From an uncultured Clostridia bacterium (GTDB taxonomy: Bacteria > Bacillota > Clostridia > Oscillospirales > CAG-272), in contig CALGZV010000197.1 of assembly GCA_937934385.1 (NCBI GenBank), forward strand, positions 1 to 6,598: DNA of 6,598 nucleotides, read 5' to 3'. Under the pieces are notes generated by a model, which searched no databases, was not told where the DNA came from, and saw only the letters and a list, made by a program, of their open reading frames with translations. Below, in pieces: positions 5,000-6,598 of the stretch. Numbering within the stretch: position 1 is the stretch's first letter; each line of letters opens with the position of its first letter. The position numbers and the translations under genes were made by a program.

Positions 5000-5791
5000 T
5001 TAAGCAAAGAAGAATCCTGCCGTCATATCGAGATAATTCTGACCGCTGTACTGCGGATACTTTTTGCCGACTTCCGTTTTGAACTCGTCAGCATTCTGAA
5101 CTCCTGCTGCAATCTTTTTGAGGTTTTCCAGATAGTCAATCTTTGTCTGTGCGTCTTTCAGATCCTCCGGGGTATAGTGCGAGGTGAGAATCAGATCATA
5201 GCCTTTTTCAATATAGCTGCGAAGCTCTGCGATCATAGCGTCGGCGTGTCCTGCGCCTGCAACGATGGAGTGGCAGTCATGGCCCAGCATATGAGTGTAA
5301 ACAGCATTGATTTCTGGTATCTCCACATCGAATGCTTCATTTGTTTGCTTAATTACAAAATCAATACCGCCTATCGTTATTTTACCCGCTTCAATAACAT
5401 TGGTAATATTATGAACAGAATTGTCGAAAATTTCTCCGAATGCGCCGGTGAAGTTATTGATCAGAGCCTTTCCGCCGCCGTTTTCAGAGTATTCCTTTGC
5501 ATTCTGTGTTGCATATTTCGGAACATCGGGAAGAAAAGTTGCACCCGCGCCGTGATAGGCGATCAGCATACCTGTAACCTCAATATCATTCAAATATTCG
5601 GAGAGTTCTTCATTATTGTCAAAGAAGCAGGGAGATTCAATGACAACAGCCTTGCCGTTCTTTTCAACGATGAACACTTCATCGTCAATGAAATCGTTTG
5701 TTTTATATGCGTGCAGTTTAACAGTACCGAAATCGTAAATATTTATTTCGCCTTTTGCGAGTTTTACGGTAGTAAATGTATTTTTATTCAT
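5000..5791 (-). CDS. Metallo-beta-lactamase-fold-like protein with degenerate metal site
   Basis: A 263-residue soluble protein without a signal peptide. The layout resembles a metallo-beta-lactamase fold: opening strands (FGTVKLHAYKTNDF, DDEVFIVEKNGKAVVIESP at 37-54), then AYHGAGATFLPDVPKYAT at 78-95 in the place of the metal-binding HxHxDH loop, and DLILTSHYTPEDL at 199-211 near the usual C-terminal His. Only His80 of the HxHxDH pattern remains; the positions of the second His, the Asp and the third His are Ala82, Ala84 and Thr85. THMLGHDCH at 166-174 could supply other ligands. Catalysis of the usual hydrolytic kind is therefore doubtful, and the function is unknown. Start: ATG at 5791 with AAGGAG nine bases upstream (5801-5806); a TTG at 5797 would be only three bases from it. 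The gene diverges from the HxlR regulator, which probably controls it. Confidence 0.82.
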   Translation of the reverse strand: MNKNTFTTVKLAKGEINIYDFGTVKLHAYKTNDFIDDEVFIVEKNGKAVVIESPCFFDNNEELSEYLNDIEVTGMLIAYHGAGATFLPDVPKYATQNAKEYSENGGGKALINNFTGAFGEIFDNSVHNITNVIEAGKITIGGIDFVIKQTNEAFDVEIPEINAVYTHMLGHDCHSIVAGAGHADAMIAELRSYIEKGYDLILTSHYTPEDLKDAQTKIDYLENLKKIAAGVQNADEFKTEVGKKYPQYSGQNYLDMTAGFFFA

Positions 5792-5869
5792 GATCAAATT
5801 CTCCTTACTGTGTTTTTTATTTTCAGATATTGAACTTCGGATCGGCCGCTGTCCTCAGCTCTTGTCTAT

Positions 5870-5898
5870 ATTATAATCAAGCAAATTTCGGTTGTAAA
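5870..5898 (-). promoter_or_regulatory. SigA-type promoter of the MBL-like gene
   Basis: On the minus strand TTTACA (5893-5898), a 17-bp spacer and a perfect TATAAT (5870-5875). The predicted start is near 5863, with a leader of about 70 nt. The -35 overlaps the palindrome at 5896-5909, a natural place for repression. Confidence 0.8.
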
Positions 5899-5909
5899 GT
5901 ACGCACTTT
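5896..5909. promoter_or_regulatory. Candidate HxlR operator overlapping the MBL-like promoter
   Basis: AAAGT-ACGC-ACTTT, a perfect inverted repeat of 5-bp arms whose left arm overlaps the -35 box of the MBL-like promoter. HxlR-family dimers bind such dyads in the space between themselves and the divergent gene. Assignment to this regulator is inferred from position. Confidence 0.5.
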
Positions 5910-5920
5910 ATTGTGCTATA

Positions 5921-5961
5921 GTTACCGACAGGAAACTCTTGGACAGTTACCGGAAGGAAAC
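5921..5961. repeat. Tandem pair of imperfect dyads, GTTACC-N4-GGAAAC, candidate second operator
   Basis: Two copies of a 16-bp element, at 5921-5936 (spacer GACA) and 5946-5961 (spacer GGAA), start 25 bp apart. Each is an inverted repeat with one mismatch (GTTACC against GGAAAC), and the copies differ at two bases. They lie upstream of both promoters of the divergent region, suiting a DNA-binding dimer. About 75 bp of AT-rich DNA with no other recognised feature separates them from the HxlR promoter. Confidence 0.45.
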
Positions 5962-6037
5962 AAATGCGTAACGACGGGCTTTCAGCGTTTTCAGCGAATA
6001 AAAAATTTTTTAATTTTTTTATTTACCCTCATAAGCA

Positions 6038-6066
6038 TTGACTCAAAACAAGCTGTATGGTAGAAT
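6038..6066 (+). promoter_or_regulatory. SigA-type promoter of the HxlR regulator gene
   Basis: TTGACT (6038-6043), a 17-bp spacer and TAGAAT (6061-6066) preceded by TGG, giving an extended -10. The predicted start is near 6073, about 36 nt before the ATG. Confidence 0.8.
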
Positions 6067-6108
6067 AAGATTGAAAGTATCGTTCGGAAACTAATAGGAG
6101 ACATCTTT

Positions 6109-6444
6109 ATGAAAGAACAAATTACAACAAAGGCTTTACCCGCTTGTCCTGTTGAAACAACACTTATGCTGATCGGAGATAAGTGGAAAGTCTTGATTCT
6201 TCGGGATTTAATGCCGGGTACAAAGCGTTTCGGAGAGCTGAAAAAATCTATCGGCAGCGTGTCACAAAAGGTACTGACCGCACAGCTGCGCGATATGGAA
6301 GAAAGCGGACTTATAATCCGTCAGGTATACGCAGAAGTACCTCCAAGAGTAGAGTATTCATTAACCGAACTCGGAAAAAGCCTGAAACCCATTCTTGATT
6401 CCATGCAAAATTGGGGCGAAGGATATAAAGCTTCTATACGATAG
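6109..6444 (+). CDS. HxlR-family winged helix-turn-helix transcriptional regulator
   Basis: A 111-residue protein, the normal size for the family. It has the hallmarks of HxlR: CPVETTLMLIGDKWKVLILRDL at 13-34, FGELKKSIGSVSQKVLTAQLRDMEESGLI at 41-69 (the recognition-helix region), the wing PPRVEYSLTELGKSL at 78-92, and a C-terminal helix ending near WGEGY. HxlR proteins act as dimers, often as sensors of electrophiles or oxidants through the conserved N-terminal Cys, here Cys13; other members respond to different signals. AGGAG at 6096-6100, eight bases upstream, supports the ATG. It is transcribed divergently from the MBL-like gene, and dyads lie between them, so control of that gene is likely. 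Autoregulation is less obvious because its own promoter is more than 75 bp from the dyads. Confidence 0.93.
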   Translation: MKEQITTKALPACPVETTLMLIGDKWKVLILRDLMPGTKRFGELKKSIGSVSQKVLTAQLRDMEESGLIIRQVYAEVPPRVEYSLTELGKSLKPILDSMQNWGEGYKASIR

Positions 6445-6451
6445 AATAAGA

Positions 6452-6490
6452 ACCCGACCCGCCGGATACAATCAAAGCTTTCGGTCGGGT
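6452..6490 (+). other. Hairpin after the HxlR gene, terminator-like but without a T tract
   Basis: ACCCGACC (6452-6459) pairs perfectly with GGTCGGGT (6483-6490) across a 23-nt loop, seven bases after the HxlR stop. No T run follows, so it may be a transcript-end or processing structure helping the stronger terminator at 6512-6552. An alternative 5-bp hairpin (TTCGG with CCGAA) competes with its right arm. Confidence 0.4.
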
Positions 6491-6511
6491 ACTCCGAAGC
6501 CTTGTTGCTTC

Positions 6512-6552
6512 AAAATAAAAATCCACCTGTGTAACAGGTGGATTTTTATTTT
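6512..6552. terminator. Strong bidirectional Rho-independent terminator
   Basis: A perfect 18-bp stem (left arm 6512-6529 ending CCACCTG, right arm 6535-6552 starting CAGGTGG) with a 5-nt loop TGTAA. It is A-rich on the left and T-rich on the right, hence functional on both strands. It ends the HxlR transcript and implies that a gene arriving from the right on the minus strand may also stop here. Bases 6539-6550 (TGGATTTTTATT) are repeated at 6556-6567. Nothing else can be supported in 6568-6598. Confidence 0.9.
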
Positions 6553-6598
6553 ATATGGATTTTTATTCAGCTTACAGACAATTAATTATTCTGAATCT

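Noticed and set aside
5830..6063. 77-codon plus-strand frame in the divergent region
   Set aside because: It covers promoters and the dyads and lacks a ribosome binding site. An overlapping frame (about 5861-5975) also looks superficially protein-like, but both are better explained by operator repeats.
6570..6598. End of a minus-strand gene entering from the right
   Set aside because: Short open frames ending in TAA exist and the bidirectional terminator would suit one, but under 30 bases are visible and no frame can be supported.

Overview
The window looks like chromosomal DNA of a clostridial Firmicute, most likely Oscillospiraceae or Lachnospiraceae (Ruminococcus-like). Reasons are the moderately AT-rich composition, strong AGGAGG-type ribosome binding sites, consensus SigA promoters with TGn-extended -10 boxes, and the gene content. 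No rRNA, tRNA, CRISPR array, insertion sequence or phage gene was seen.

Layout, left to right: (1) 1-318, minus, N-terminal part of an ABC transporter ATPase running off the left edge, with two palindromes in its upstream region; (2) 490-1212, minus, a PnuC-family transporter, transcribed from a near-consensus promoter at 1432-1460 through a leader of about 210 nt rich in secondary structure; (3) 1573-2094, plus, a NUDIX hydrolase with its own promoter, divergent from pnuC; (4) a bidirectional terminator at 2118-2155; (5) 2201-2854, minus, a LacA/Maa-type O-acetyltransferase; (6) a compact minus-strand operon reading from 4935 down to 2940: a decayed flavin/ferredoxin gene, a zinc-type macrodomain ADP-ribose hydrolase, a class M sirtuin (SirTM), and an unrecognised 57-codon ORF whose ATG overlaps the SirTM stop; (7) a terminator at 4952-4984; (8) 5000-5791, minus, a metallo-beta-lactamase-like protein that has lost most metal ligands; (9) a 317-bp divergent control region with well-formed promoters and dyads; (10) 6109-6444, plus, an HxlR-family regulator followed by a long perfect-stem terminator.

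The central system is the sirtuin/macrodomain pair. In the characterised staphylococcal and streptococcal versions, SirTM attaches ADP-ribose from NAD+ to a lipoylated carrier protein and the macrodomain removes it. Here the carrier (GcvH-L) and lipoate ligase are absent from the window. Instead the operon has the wreck of a flavin plus 4Fe-4S protein upstream, whose stop codon overlaps the macrodomain start (ATGA), and a small coupled ORF downstream. PnuC and the NUDIX enzyme nearby also belong to NAD-precursor or nucleotide metabolism, so several neighbouring genes touch NAD/ADP-ribose chemistry, although separate promoters mean this may be chance.

The HxlR regulator and the MBL-like gene form a divergent pair of the kind in which the regulator usually controls its neighbour.
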